From assembly GCF_000018325.1 (NCBI RefSeq), contig NC_009922.1:2728001-2792000 (forward strand): 64,000 nucleotides of DNA, in the 5' to 3' direction. The position numbers and the translations under genes are program-made. This document shows positions 48,780 to 58,043 of the stretch, in pieces. A model generated the notes under the pieces. It was not told the origin of the DNA. It ran no database searches and was given only the letters and a program-made list of their open reading frames with translations. The stretch is from Alkaliphilus oremlandii OhILAs. GTDB taxonomy: Bacteria; Bacillota; Clostridia; Peptostreptococcales; Natronincolaceae. Each line of letters starts with the position of its first letter. Position 1 is the first letter of the stretch.

Positions 48780-50106
48780 CTTTCTCTATGGTTTTCTTAG
48801 AAATTGCCTGTAAAATACCAAAGGACACAAAGGCGGAGATGAGGGATGTTCCTCCATAGCTGATAAAAGGCAGTGTCACTCCTGTTAGAGGAATGAGCTT
48901 GATAACGCCCCCCACAATAATAAATGTTTGATAGCCATAAATTAAAGTAATGCCGAGAGCTACGATCTTTTTAAAGTGATCTTTAATGCTCAATGCAATT
49001 TTAAAGCCTCTATAAGTCAAAATAAAATACAGTAAAACCACAGCCATACCACCAAACAAACCAAGCTCTTCACAGATGGCAGAAAAGATAAAATCCGTAT
49101 GCACCTCTGGAATGTATCCAGGGCTTCCAAGACCGAGCCCCGTCCCAAAAAAACCACCGGCCGCAATGGCAAAGAGAGATTGTGTAATTTGATAGCCCTT
49201 CCCAGCGATATCCGCCCAAGGGTTGATCCAAGTCGTCAGCCGAACTTCAACGTGGCTCATGGTGAAATAGCTCAGCACTGCGATGATGACAGCGGCACCT
49301 ACATTGTATAGCAGCAATTTGTGATCCTCTTCATAAATATAAAATATGCTCAGAAACACTACGTAAAAAAGCATGGAGATTCCCAGCTCTCTTTGCATCA
49401 AAAGAAAGAAAATATGGAGGTAGGATATGGCCAAAAAGACATACACATTCTTTATATTCAAATTCTCTCGATTCAATAGAGCAAAGAAATCCTTCTTCTC
49501 TTTTTGCTCCTGAGGTATCTCCTCTTCTTCGTCTAGCTTTACTTCAACCTCTTCTAAAGTCGTATCCTCACTCAACCTCATATTATAGTAGGCTGCAATA
49601 AAAAATACAAAGCTCACTTTGATGATTTCTGCAGGCTGAAAATTAAACCCACCAATGTTGATCCAGTTGGTTGCCCCTTTTACGCTGGTACCGATGGCAA
49701 AGGTTGCAATAAATAAAGCGAAATTAAAGCCAATATAGAGAAAGATATATTGGTGCCAGTTGTTAGTGGCTCTAAATACGATGTAAGCAAAAAAATACAG
49801 AACAACGCCCAGTCCATAGATCATGATCTGTCTTGACCCGTAGGCTGGATTTAACCGATAAAGCATGATGATCCCCAAGCTGGTCAGCATGGAGATGATT
49901 AAAAAAATGTACTGATCCCCCATTTTTCGCTTCACAATAAGCACATAGGAAAGGGACATTAGTAAAATAACAGCCACACCTGCAATCAATATGGAGGTAT
50001 CCATAGGCTTTCTATATAAAAAAAGTAAAGTAAAAAATAGCAGGTTCACAATGATTAAAATGTAAATCGGCCGACGGATCTTAAACAGGTTATAGAGATT
50101 CATCAT
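48754..50106 (-). CDS. SEDS glycosyltransferase, FtsW/RodA/SpoVE family
   Basis: A 450-residue membrane protein with about 10 helices. Conserved SEDS features: GATNWINIGGFNFQPAEIIK (about residues 155-174), the catalytic-Asp loop equivalent near DFIFSAICEELGLFGG, and the terminal GVTLPFISYGGTSLISAFVS. A charged cytoplasmic insert (residues about 183-210, Glu/Lys-rich) is unusual. It partners the following class B PBP and follows an FHA-domain gene by a 4-base overlap. FtsW versus RodA is not distinguishable here. Confidence 0.94.
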   Translation of the reverse strand: MMNLYNLFKIRRPIYILIIVNLLFFTLLFLYRKPMDTSILIAGVAVILLMSLSYVLIVKRKMGDQYIFLIISMLTSLGIIMLYRLNPAYGSRQIMIYGLGVVLYFFAYIVFRATNNWHQYIFLYIGFNFALFIATFAIGTSVKGATNWINIGGFNFQPAEIIKVSFVFFIAAYYNMRLSEDTTLEEVEVKLDEEEEIPQEQKEKKDFFALLNRENLNIKNVYVFLAISYLHIFFLLMQRELGISMLFYVVFLSIFYIYEEDHKLLLYNVGAAVIIAVLSYFTMSHVEVRLTTWINPWADIAGKGYQITQSLFAIAAGGFFGTGLGLGSPGYIPEVHTDFIFSAICEELGLFGGMAVVLLYFILTYRGFKIALSIKDHFKKIVALGITLIYGYQTFIIVGGVIKLIPLTGVTLPFISYGGTSLISAFVSFGILQAISKKTIEKDEVAVLGE

Positions 50107-50558
50107 TCTGCCACCGCCTCTTTTACAAACAGGAATTCCACCTGTCCCACACCGATACGGTCTCCATTCCTCAGCTTCACAACATCGTCAATCTTCGTAT
50201 TGTTTAAATAAGTCCCATTGACGCTGCCTACATCCTCTAGGAAATACTCTCCTTCATCCATGATGATCTTCGCATGATCCGAAGAAATGTATTTGTCCAG
50301 TAGCTGAATATCATTGTTCTTCGCTCGTCCAATGGTCGTAATCTTCCTTAGATCATAGAATTCCAGTACATCGAAATCTAATCGTTCCTTTCTGTTGACA
50401 AGTTTCAAATACGGATTATTATTTTCCTTTTGGCTTACACGGTTGATGGTCTGAATATCCAAATAAATCAACCGAATAATCCCATATAGAAAATAATATA
50501 TTAAAATGATAAAAACATATCTGATAATCCATGAAAGGATTTTAAACATGGCATCCAC
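50103..50558 (-). CDS. FHA-domain membrane protein
   Basis: A 151-residue protein with an N-terminal membrane segment (about residues 8-30) and a C-terminal FHA domain (about residues 70-140): ITTIGRAKNNDIQLLDKYIS, SSDHAKIIMDEGEYFLEDVG, and SVNGTYLNNTKI, all canonical phosphothreonine-binding loops. It overlaps the SEDS gene by four bases. In Actinobacteria FHA proteins next to rodA-pbpA relay Ser/Thr kinase signals to wall synthesis. No Ser/Thr kinase lies in this window, so the partner kinase is unknown. Confidence 0.9.
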   Translation of the reverse strand: MDAMFKILSWIIRYVFIILIYYFLYGIIRLIYLDIQTINRVSQKENNNPYLKLVNRKERLDFDVLEFYDLRKITTIGRAKNNDIQLLDKYISSDHAKIIMDEGEYFLEDVGSVNGTYLNNTKIDDVVKLRNGDRIGVGQVEFLFVKEAVAE

Positions 50559-50640
50559 CTTTGGCCTTTCAATTTATAGTTTTGCGTAAGCTTTCTTTAC
50601 ACATATTGTATACCAAAAGTACGTAAATTAACAATATCTT

Positions 50641-51378
50641 CTAAAATCTTTTAGAAATAATCACGCCCAATATAAATCCAAGAATAGAAAATATGGTGGA
50701 AATCCATCCTTGATCTAGTTCTTTTCCCTTTGGAATCAATTCTCCGATGGTAATGTATAGCATGGTACCGCCTGCAAAAGCTAGAGAAATTCCGATGAGG
50801 GAATACGCCAGCTCTCCTATTAATACCCCAAAGTATGCGCCAATCCCCATGGGAGCGCCCACCAATAAGGTAAGAAGAAAAGCCTTTACCGCTCTGTATC
50901 CACCAATTTTCATAGGAACAACCATGGCAATACCTTCCGGCACATTGTGTAAGGCAATGACGATGGCAAGGCTGATTCCCAAGCTGGCTTCGGCCATGAA
51001 ACCGGACCCAATGGCAAGGCCCTCCGGAAAGTTGTGCATGGCAATACTTAGCCCCAATAGAATACCGGTTTTTAAATAACCTTGTTTGGGATTGAACCTC
51101 TCTTTTGTGGAATTTTCCAGAAGCCCATCTAAAAAGGCAGAAGCAATAGCCCCTATAAACAATCCCAAGGACGTACTGATTACTCCTGAAATCTCCAAAG
51201 CCTCTGGAAGCAGTTCAAAGGCAACGGTGGATAGCATAATCCCACCAGACAAACCGATGATCGCACTTAGAAATCTTCTCGATGGTTGATGGATAAAAAA
51301 AGCAAAAACCCCGCCAAGCCCTGTACCTAAAACTCCCACTGCAAATCCAATGCATGTGGTACGAAATATATCGCTCAT
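50641..51378 (-). CDS. ZIP-family metal transporter
   Basis: A 245-residue membrane protein with about eight helices. The two metal-binding helices carry HNFPEGLAIGSGFMAE (about residues 118-133) and HNVPEGIAMVVPM (about 144-156), the ZIP hallmark for Zn2+ (possibly Fe2+ or Mn2+) import. An N-terminal GTGLGGVFAFF helix is also typical. No metal-responsive operator was recognised. It sits alone between prfA and the FHA cluster. Confidence 0.93.
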   Translation of the reverse strand: MSDIFRTTCIGFAVGVLGTGLGGVFAFFIHQPSRRFLSAIIGLSGGIMLSTVAFELLPEALEISGVISTSLGLFIGAIASAFLDGLLENSTKERFNPKQGYLKTGILLGLSIAMHNFPEGLAIGSGFMAEASLGISLAIVIALHNVPEGIAMVVPMKIGGYRAVKAFLLTLLVGAPMGIGAYFGVLIGELAYSLIGISLAFAGGTMLYITIGELIPKGKELDQGWISTIFSILGFILGVIISKRF

Positions 51379-51442
51379 AAACTCCCTCCAGTTGAAAAAT
51401 GATATTCAATATATATTCCAACATAGAAGGATTTAGAGCAAC

Positions 51443-51472
51443 AAAAAAGTGAAGGTATGGGCCCTCACTTCT
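51443..51472 (-). terminator. Terminator of prfA
   Basis: AAGTGAGGG and CCTTCACTT (one mismatch) form a hairpin on the minus strand, followed by T6. It lies just downstream of the prfA stop codon. Confidence 0.8.
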
Positions 51473-51485
51473 TAAATATTTGCTT

Positions 51486-52559
51486 TTAGCTATTCACTTC
51501 TTTAAGTTTTTCTGCCTGATCTGTGGTGATTAAAGCATCAATCATTTCTTGGATATCTCCATTTAAGAAGGAATCTAGTCGATACAGCGTCACGTTAATA
51601 CGGTGATCTGTAATTCGTCCTTGTGGGAAGTTGTAGGTTCTGATTCTTTCACTACGATCCCCTGTTCCAACTTGGCTCTTTCTGTCCTGTGCAATTTCAG
51701 CCTGTTGTTCTTGAATTAACACGTCCAGAAGTCTTGCTCTTAGAATTTTCAGTGCTTTCTCCTTGTTTTTAAGCTGTGATTTTTCATCCTGGCAGGATAC
51801 AACGGTTCCTGTAGGAATATGGGTCACACGAACAGCAGAGTCTGTTGTATTAACGGACTGTCCGCCGTTTCCTGAAGAACGGAACACGTCTACACGAATA
51901 TCGTTCATATCCAGTTCAAAGTCTACATCGTCTGCCTCCGGTAAAACTGCAACAGTGATTGTAGAGGTATGAATTCTACCGCCGGATTCTGTACTTGGAA
52001 TTCTCTGTACACGGTGAACGCCACTTTCGTATTTCAATCTGGAATATGCGCCGTGGCCCTTGATCATAAAGATAACCTCTTTGTATCCACCGATTCCAGT
52101 ATCGTTGGCACTCATCATTTCAACCTTCCAGCCTACATTTTCCGCATATCTGGTATACATTCTAAATAGGTCTGCCGCAAATAAGCCTGCTTCATCTCCA
52201 CCGGCACCTGCACGAATCTCTACGATAACGTCCTTATCATCGTTAGGGTCCTTCGGCAGCAGCAATATTTTAAGTTCACCTTCCAGAACCTCTATCTTTT
52301 CTTCAAGTTCTGCAATTTCCATTTTAGCCATTTCCCTAAATTCTTCGTCGGCAGTTTTATCTCTTAGGATTTCCTTGGCATCGTTGAGGCCTTGTTCTGT
52401 TTTCTTATATTCACGATACTTCATTACAATTTCTTCTAAATCCGAATGTTCCTTTACTAATTTCTTCCATTGAGGTTGATCATTGATAATCTCTGGCTCG
52501 CTGATCTTCTCACTTAAATCTTCATATTTTTCCTCTAAAAAAGCTAGTTTATCTAGCAT
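51486..52559 (-). CDS. prfA: Peptide chain release factor 1
   Basis: A 357-residue class I release factor that reads UAA/UAG. The GGQ motif is in VFRSSGNGGQSVNTTDSAVR (about residues 226-245), and the PxT-type stop recognition segment (RIPSTESGGRIHTS) is present. The N-terminal domain is the usual coiled coil. It lies close to prmC, whose product methylates the GGQ glutamine; the prmC-prfA pair is conserved in Firmicutes. Confidence 0.97.
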   Translation of the reverse strand: MLDKLAFLEEKYEDLSEKISEPEIINDQPQWKKLVKEHSDLEEIVMKYREYKKTEQGLNDAKEILRDKTADEEFREMAKMEIAELEEKIEVLEGELKILLLPKDPNDDKDVIVEIRAGAGGDEAGLFAADLFRMYTRYAENVGWKVEMMSANDTGIGGYKEVIFMIKGHGAYSRLKYESGVHRVQRIPSTESGGRIHTSTITVAVLPEADDVDFELDMNDIRVDVFRSSGNGGQSVNTTDSAVRVTHIPTGTVVSCQDEKSQLKNKEKALKILRARLLDVLIQEQQAEIAQDRKSQVGTGDRSERIRTYNFPQGRITDHRINVTLYRLDSFLNGDIQEMIDALITTDQAEKLKEVNS

Positions 52560-52620
52560 CTAATTCACCTCATTCACGTTTTTACCAATTCTAAATTATA
52601 TCACAATTTTTTATTTTTCT

Positions 52621-53490
52621 CTACTGTTTTTTTCCCAGTACAACTCGATCTAGCCCTGCCAGATCCTTTCGTACCTGAACCTCTTTCAGATCATTGGCGA
52701 TCAAAAGCTCCGACACCGATTCTCCTTGGTCGTACCCAATCTCAAATAGAAGCCATCCTCCCGACTTCAAATATTCCTTTGCACCCAGTGTAATTTCTCT
52801 GTAGAAATCGAGTCCATCTGCTCCGCCATCTAAAGCCAAATGAGGTTCGTAGTCTTTTACGCCAGCGTCTAAGGTATCCACTACGGCCTTCGGGATATAG
52901 GGTGGATTTGATACGATGAAATCGTATTCTTTATGTTCATCTTTACCATATAGTGCTTCAAATAAACTACCCAAATAAAATGCTATTTTATGATCCACAC
53001 CATGATGAGCTGCATTTTTCTTTGCCACTTCAAATGCCTTTGGCGAAATATCTATGGCTGTAAGGATGCTGTTCTCGATGAATTTTGCCAAGCTGACGAC
53101 AATGGCGCCACTTCCCGTTCCGATATCCATGATCCTTACCTTTTGAGGTTCGAACTTCTCTTTATAGATTTCAATGGCCTTCTCCACCAAGATTTCTGTA
53201 TCGCCCCTTGGAATTAAAACCCCTTCCTCTACGAAAAAATCAAGCCCCATAAATTCTTGCTTCTTTATGATGTACTGCACCGGCATATGGTTTTTTCGCT
53301 GCGCCATATAAGTCCAAAATAAGGCTTCCTCTTCCTTTGAGATCTCCTTCTCTGGATACATATGAAGATGCAGTCGGTCTACTTTTAGGACATTGTACAG
53401 CAGCACCTCCGCATCCAATCGTGGGGTGCCAATACCAGCACCTGCCAATAATTCTGTTCCCTCTTTCAACAGCTTGCCTACGGTTACCAT
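52621..53490 (-). CDS. prmC: Release factor glutamine methyltransferase PrmC
   Basis: A 289-residue class I methyltransferase. SAM-binding motif IMDIGTGSGAIVVSLAKF (about residues 116-133) and the catalytic NPPY motif in YDFIVSNPPYIPKAV (about residue 187) are intact; an N-terminal helical release-factor-binding domain precedes. It methylates the GGQ glutamine of RF1/RF2. It overlaps the DUF1385 gene by seven bases and precedes prfA. Confidence 0.96.
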   Translation of the reverse strand: MVTVGKLLKEGTELLAGAGIGTPRLDAEVLLYNVLKVDRLHLHMYPEKEISKEEEALFWTYMAQRKNHMPVQYIIKKQEFMGLDFFVEEGVLIPRGDTEILVEKAIEIYKEKFEPQKVRIMDIGTGSGAIVVSLAKFIENSILTAIDISPKAFEVAKKNAAHHGVDHKIAFYLGSLFEALYGKDEHKEYDFIVSNPPYIPKAVVDTLDAGVKDYEPHLALDGGADGLDFYREITLGAKEYLKSGGWLLFEIGYDQGESVSELLIANDLKEVQVRKDLAGLDRVVLGKKQ

Positions 53491-54437
53491 CTTGCATCGT
53501 CCTCATTTTCTACTAGAACGCCCTTTAAAGCCTCTATGGCAACTTCGATTTGACTATCATCGGGCTCCAAGGTTGTAAGCTTCTGCATCATCATACCCGG
53601 ATAACTTACGATGGACATCAATGCGGATTGACTTCTTCCGGCAATCCTTATAATCTCATAGGAAATCCCTGCAACCACTGGCAGAAGTGCTAATCTAGTC
53701 AACATTCTCGTAATTGGATCGCTCCATTCAATCAGAGAAAAAATCACCATACTGACCATCATTACGATGAAAAGAAAGCTGGTTCCGCATCTCGGATGAA
53801 GGGTTGTATATTTTCTTACATTTTCAACAGTTAGTTCTTCGCCATTTTCATAGCAATAAATTGTTTTGTGTTCCGCTCCATGGTATTGAAAAACTCTTCG
53901 AATATCCTCCATTCTAGAGATTACTGCAATATATACCACGAATAAAACCAAACGCAGAACGCCCTCCATTAGATTTAATACCACTATATTTTTGATAAAA
54001 TTCTTCAACACCCCAGTCAGTAAGGTCGGTCCTAGAATAAAAATCCCTACAGACATGATGAGCGCAACAAATACGGAAAAATAAATCATGATATCGCCTA
54101 GTTTTTCTCCGAATATTTTTCCTAAAAACGCCTCGAACCTTCCAGGCTCCTTATCGGTCTCTTCCTCCGGCATGGCAATATCCGCTGCATAGTTCAAGGA
54201 TCGTACCCCCGTTATCATAGAATCTATGAGGGCGAGGCCACCTCTTAAAAAGGGAATCTTATTCAGTTTGTATTTTGTGACGAAGCCTTCTACGGGCTCC
54301 TTCTTTATTATGATTTCATTTTCGGGATTTCGAACAGCAATGGCCATCTCCTTCGGTCCCTTCATCATCACGCCTTCGATTAAGGCTTGACCCCCAATAC
54401 TCGTTGGTTTTGCAACCCTTTGTCCTAGTCTACTCAT
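53484..54437 (-). CDS. DUF1385 membrane protein
   Basis: A 317-residue protein of the DUF1385 (YqhQ-like) family. The N-terminal cytosolic part has GGQALIEGVMMKGPKEMAIA (about residues 16-35), then four or five membrane helices, with the conserved YHGAEHKTIYCYENGEELTV and HPRCGTSFLF segments between them. The His/Cys pattern hints at a metal site. No function is established. Adjacency to prmC-prfA is conserved in many Clostridia. The ATG at 54437 follows GAAAGGACG and gives the family N-terminus; an upstream frame to 54509 is unlikely. Confidence 0.9.
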   Translation of the reverse strand: MSRLGQRVAKPTSIGGQALIEGVMMKGPKEMAIAVRNPENEIIIKKEPVEGFVTKYKLNKIPFLRGGLALIDSMITGVRSLNYAADIAMPEEETDKEPGRFEAFLGKIFGEKLGDIMIYFSVFVALIMSVGIFILGPTLLTGVLKNFIKNIVVLNLMEGVLRLVLFVVYIAVISRMEDIRRVFQYHGAEHKTIYCYENGEELTVENVRKYTTLHPRCGTSFLFIVMMVSMVIFSLIEWSDPITRMLTRLALLPVVAGISYEIIRIAGRSQSALMSIVSYPGMMMQKLTTLEPDDSQIEVAIEALKGVLVENEDDARW

Positions 54438-54593
54438 ATATTTCGTCCTTTCTGCCACAGATTCCGTTCCACCGCAGTGCTGAATCCATGGACTTTCTAT
54501 ATAACCCAAATAAACAAACTATTTATTATAACAAATAGAAAAGCTCTACTTACAACATATTTTCAAAAGAGAACTTTACTGTAAATGAGTTTC

Positions 54594-54632
54594 AAAAAAG
54601 CCTCCTTATAATGCTTCTATACAAGCTTTTTT
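54594..54632. terminator. AT-rich hairpin upstream of DUF1385 gene
   Basis: AAAAAAGC-TTATA and TATA-GCTTTTTT pair imperfectly, with A- and T-tracts on both sides. It may be a further terminator of the ABC operon. The rest of the 54438-54786 gap holds the two stem-loops and repeat remnant listed separately. Confidence 0.5.
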
Positions 54633-54698
54633 ATTTTCTCTATAACAATTATACCCTAGTTTCCCCTTCATAAAAAGCTTAAATAGTTTTAATGCCCT

Positions 54699-54723
54699 AT
54701 AAATTGAACTCAGTCACAAAAAA
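54699..54723 (+). repeat. Dispersed repeat, copy G (degenerate end remnant)
   Basis: ATAAATTGAACTCAGTCACAAAAAA resembles the conserved end ATAAATTGGGTTCGGTCATAAAAAA with several changes. As in other copies, the A-tract is the T-tract of a minus-strand terminator. Confidence 0.5.
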
Positions 54724-54797
54724 GACGCTTGTAGCCTATGCCACTAAACGTCTTTGAAGGATTCAGAATGGTCCCCACATCTTATTTCATTGGGGAC
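54717..54797 (-). terminator. Tandem terminator hairpins after the ABC exporter operon
   Basis: On the minus strand GTCCCCA...TGGGGAC (54797-54771, overlapping the last codons of the permease) is followed by AAAGACG...CGTCTTT plus T6 (54755-54717). The second is a good intrinsic terminator. Confidence 0.8.
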
Positions 54798-55953
54798 TTT
54801 CTCTTATCTTTAAGCTAATTCCCAAAAAAAGTATGCCTATTAGAAAAAGTACCATTACTGGAAAAAGGATATCTTTTGTAGGTGCATTGTAATACATCAG
54901 TTTATTAAAGGCCTCCATCGCCCAAAATTGAGGCGTCAATCTTGCTAAAAATAGTAATACTTTATTGGTAATAATCTCTACGGGCCACATTAGGCCACCC
55001 AGCATAGAAGTACTGGTCAATACAATGGGCGCTATGGCAGAAAGCTGCTGTGGCGTTTTAACGAAGGCAGAGAGAAGAAGCCCCAAGCCTATGACGGTAA
55101 ATGAAAATACACCCAAAAGCAATATCAGTCCCATGGTATTCTGTGTCCATGTAATATTGAAGATTACTTTATTCAGTATGACCAATAATACCATTTGTGC
55201 CATTCCTACAATAAAAGCAAACACCATATTCGCTGAATACATTTTTATTTTCGATACGGGAGAAATTATCAATCGATTCCATATCAACAATTTCTTATCC
55301 TCTAAAATATCTCCTACCAAAAAGGTCAGAGGATACATAGAGAAGAACAATAGAAAACCGGCAGAACTTGAGGTCCTAGGCTCCAACCTGCCAGCAGTAT
55401 CCTCACCATAGGTTTTGGCCTTCACTGTAATCATACCGTCGGACGCCAGCTTACTGCTTACAACCTGACTTAGTCTTTCCTCTACAGAGGCTTCTGCTCC
55501 GTACCTGCTTAATATTTCCATCCCTGCTGCTACAATTTTACGTTCCGTGGCTACCTTCTGTAGTGCACTGTTTAAGACGCTTTGAAGCGCATAAATATCC
55601 AATGTCTCTATACTTCTAATAATCATTATATTGGTTTTATGTTCCCCTTCTATCGCTTCCATGAATCCCTTTGGAATCACCAAAGAGAACAATGCCTCCT
55701 GCTCCCGTACTAGCCTTTCTGCTTCCCTTCGTTCTATTTCTGTAATATCATAAGCATTGGATTTTTGAATTTCCTCTATCAGCATTGTAGAATAAACGCT
55801 CTGATCTTCGTTGACCATTGGCAGGGCTTTCCTTTCCCTTCCCATTCCTCCGCCAAAAAAGAAAGTGAGAATCATAGGGAAGGCAGCCATCAATAAAATC
55901 CAAGATAAATTTCTTTTTAAGCCCATAAACTTGGCATATAATATGGCCATCAT
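54787..55953 (-). CDS. ABC-2 type exporter permease (second)
   Basis: A 388-residue permease of the ABC2_membrane_3 type: one N-terminal helix (WILLMAAFPMILTFFFGGGM), a large extracytoplasmic domain (residues about 45-190), then five helices including the FFSMYPLTFLVGDILEDKKL and STSMLGGLMWPVEIITN segments. It overlaps the first permease gene by four bases (ATGA-type overlap). The substrate is unknown; such pairs export lipids, peptides or antimicrobials. Confidence 0.88.
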   Translation of the reverse strand: MMAILYAKFMGLKRNLSWILLMAAFPMILTFFFGGGMGRERKALPMVNEDQSVYSTMLIEEIQKSNAYDITEIERREAERLVREQEALFSLVIPKGFMEAIEGEHKTNIMIIRSIETLDIYALQSVLNSALQKVATERKIVAAGMEILSRYGAEASVEERLSQVVSSKLASDGMITVKAKTYGEDTAGRLEPRTSSSAGFLLFFSMYPLTFLVGDILEDKKLLIWNRLIISPVSKIKMYSANMVFAFIVGMAQMVLLVILNKVIFNITWTQNTMGLILLLGVFSFTVIGLGLLLSAFVKTPQQLSAIAPIVLTSTSMLGGLMWPVEIITNKVLLFLARLTPQFWAMEAFNKLMYYNAPTKDILFPVMVLFLIGILFLGISLKIRESPQ

Positions 55954-57284
55954 AGCGCCGCCTCCCCCCTTCGTAACAGAACCATACCTAAAACAGAAAA
56001 AATTATAAAGATGCTGATTAACAGGGTTAATGTATCACCGATATCACCTAAGCCATATCCTTGCATCAGTTTAATATATCCATTGATGGCTGCACCATTG
56101 GGAGTGAAGGCGCCGATCTTCTGGAGGAAAGGAATCCCTTTCACCGGTATAAAGCTGCCACCCAAAGCTGCAAAAATCATAATAATGATATTATCGAATA
56201 GATTGGATATTTTCATATTGCCGACAGTATAGTTCATCGCCGTTAAAAAGATGCTGATGCCACTTACTGCTAGAGCCATCACTGTCGTTAATATCAGTAC
56301 AGCCAAGGGCTCTCCCCATGTGATTCTAAATAGCAAGGAGGAATATAGAATTAAAATATAGATTTGCATAAAAGCGATTAAAAAAGTAATTATGCCCCTG
56401 CTCAGTAAAATATCTGACTTTGTCACATTGCTGATTCTAAGTCTTTCATAAGTATAAAAACGCTTTTCATCGAAGGCATATTTTGCGCCATAGCCCGCAA
56501 TATAAAGCACAAACATCATGGCCTGACCTACAGAATAATATTGCATTCCTTTGATGGTATTCATTGTCGCTCTATTTTCAATTTTTATTTCCACATTTGA
56601 GGTTTGTGCCAATGTCTTTTCAAGAAGTACACCGATTTCTCCATAAATCTGATCCCCAACACCCATTTCTGCCCCTACCTCAAACAAACTACTCTTCGCC
56701 ACAATTCCAGAGGATAATATATTCGTAAAACCCGTCATAATTTCTTCTACAATTCTTCCCGTAAAGCCATCGTCCTTATTTTTTATCACCTGTATCTCCT
56801 GTTTATAGGTAAAGGGCGAGGTTAAGCTCATTACAGTATAGTACGTAAAGTCCTTTGGAATAATAATGACGGCACTAAGTTCTTTATTTCCCAATAGACC
56901 CAGCGCTTCCTTCTCCTCCAATAACCTGTAGCTTAGAACCTTGGAGAGATGCTGGGACCCAAATATATCCTCTAATAATATCTTTTCTATATTAAAATTC
57001 CCCATATCCTTTTTAATCTTATTTATATCTTCTACTGACAAAGGGGTATCTCCCCATAATTCCGTAATGGTATCGATTAATTTTTCTATACCCTCCTGAG
57101 AATTATCTAAATTTACAATGCCTACAGTAGAATGATCCATCCACTCACGATCATTATCTAAAAACCTTCCTACAGAGAATCCTAGGATGGTGATTAAAAC
57201 CGTAGGCATGATGAGTGTAATCATCATTGCCTTTCGATCTCTAAGGGCTCTCTTTAAATCCTTTCCAATTAAATTCAGTAGCAT
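55950..57284 (-). CDS. ABC-2 type exporter permease (first)
   Basis: A 444-residue permease with the same layout as its neighbour: N-terminal helix after LIGKDLKRALRDRKAMMITL, a large extracellular domain (about 45-240), then six helices with EKRFYTYERLRISNVTKSDI, a typical coupling segment. It starts 11 bases after the ATPase gene. It should form the exporter heterodimer with the following permease. Confidence 0.88.
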   Translation of the reverse strand: MLLNLIGKDLKRALRDRKAMMITLIMPTVLITILGFSVGRFLDNDREWMDHSTVGIVNLDNSQEGIEKLIDTITELWGDTPLSVEDINKIKKDMGNFNIEKILLEDIFGSQHLSKVLSYRLLEEKEALGLLGNKELSAVIIIPKDFTYYTVMSLTSPFTYKQEIQVIKNKDDGFTGRIVEEIMTGFTNILSSGIVAKSSLFEVGAEMGVGDQIYGEIGVLLEKTLAQTSNVEIKIENRATMNTIKGMQYYSVGQAMMFVLYIAGYGAKYAFDEKRFYTYERLRISNVTKSDILLSRGIITFLIAFMQIYILILYSSLLFRITWGEPLAVLILTTVMALAVSGISIFLTAMNYTVGNMKISNLFDNIIIMIFAALGGSFIPVKGIPFLQKIGAFTPNGAAINGYIKLMQGYGLGDIGDTLTLLISIFIIFSVLGMVLLRRGEAAL

Positions 57285-57295
57285 AGAATCAACTC

Positions 57296-58042
57296 CTAGT
57301 CCCTTAAGGTTCTTCCCGTAAGCTTTAAGAAAACATCCTCTAATGTAGGATTTTCTATCCCTTCCTCCTTAGCAATCCTACCCTTCAGCTCATCTTTAGT
57401 GCCTGCTGCCATAATTTCACCGTGGTCCATGATATAGATCCGATCACATAAATACTCTACTTCCTCCATATAATGACTGGTATAGATGATCGTCATTCCT
57501 TCCTCCCTTAAAGCTTTTACAGTTTCTAGAATATGGTTTCTAGACTGTGGATCGATCCCTACCGTTGGTTCATCCATAATAAATATCTTTGGATTATGAA
57601 GCAAGGAACATCCGATATTCAATCGCCTCTTCATGCCCCCGGAATAGTTCTTAACCATTTCCTTCGCGCGACCATTCAAGCCAACAATCTCTAAGACCTT
57701 CTCTATTCGCTCTTCCAAGTTCTTTCCTTTTAATCCATATACCTTTCCAAAAAACTTTAAATTTTCATAGCCTGTTAGATCTGGATACAAGGCGATTTCC
57801 TGAGGGACCACGCCCAGTATGGCTCTGAAATTTCTAGGATCTTTTAAAATGCTCTTTCCCTCGTACAATACATCCCCAGAAGTAGGAGGCAGAAGCGTTG
57901 ATATGATAGAAATTGTCGTTGATTTCCCCGCTCCATTGGGTCCTAACAATCCTAGAATTTCTCCCTTCTCAATTGTTAAAGATAAACCCTTCACTGCCTC
58001 CAGCTTATTAAAACTTTTCTTTATTTCCCTAATCTCTATCAA
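57296..58042 (-). CDS. ABC exporter ATPase
   Basis: A 248-residue ATPase: Walker A LLGPNGAGKSTT (about residues 32-43), Q-loop VPQEIALYPDLTGYENL, signature YSGGMKRRLNIG, Walker B IFIMDEPTVGIDPQ and H-loop TSHYMEE are all intact. It starts with TTG at 58042, preceded by GGGGGGAAGG, one base after the small lipoprotein stop. The order lipoprotein-ATPase-permease-permease suggests an exporter once controlled by the adjacent, now decayed sensor kinase. Confidence 0.94.
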   Translation of the reverse strand: MIEIREIKKSFNKLEAVKGLSLTIEKGEILGLLGPNGAGKSTTISIISTLLPPTSGDVLYEGKSILKDPRNFRAILGVVPQEIALYPDLTGYENLKFFGKVYGLKGKNLEERIEKVLEIVGLNGRAKEMVKNYSGGMKRRLNIGCSLLHNPKIFIMDEPTVGIDPQSRNHILETVKALREEGMTIIYTSHYMEEVEYLCDRIYIMDHGEIMAAGTKDELKGRIAKEEGIENPTLEDVFLKLTGRTLRD

Positions 58043-58043
58043 T

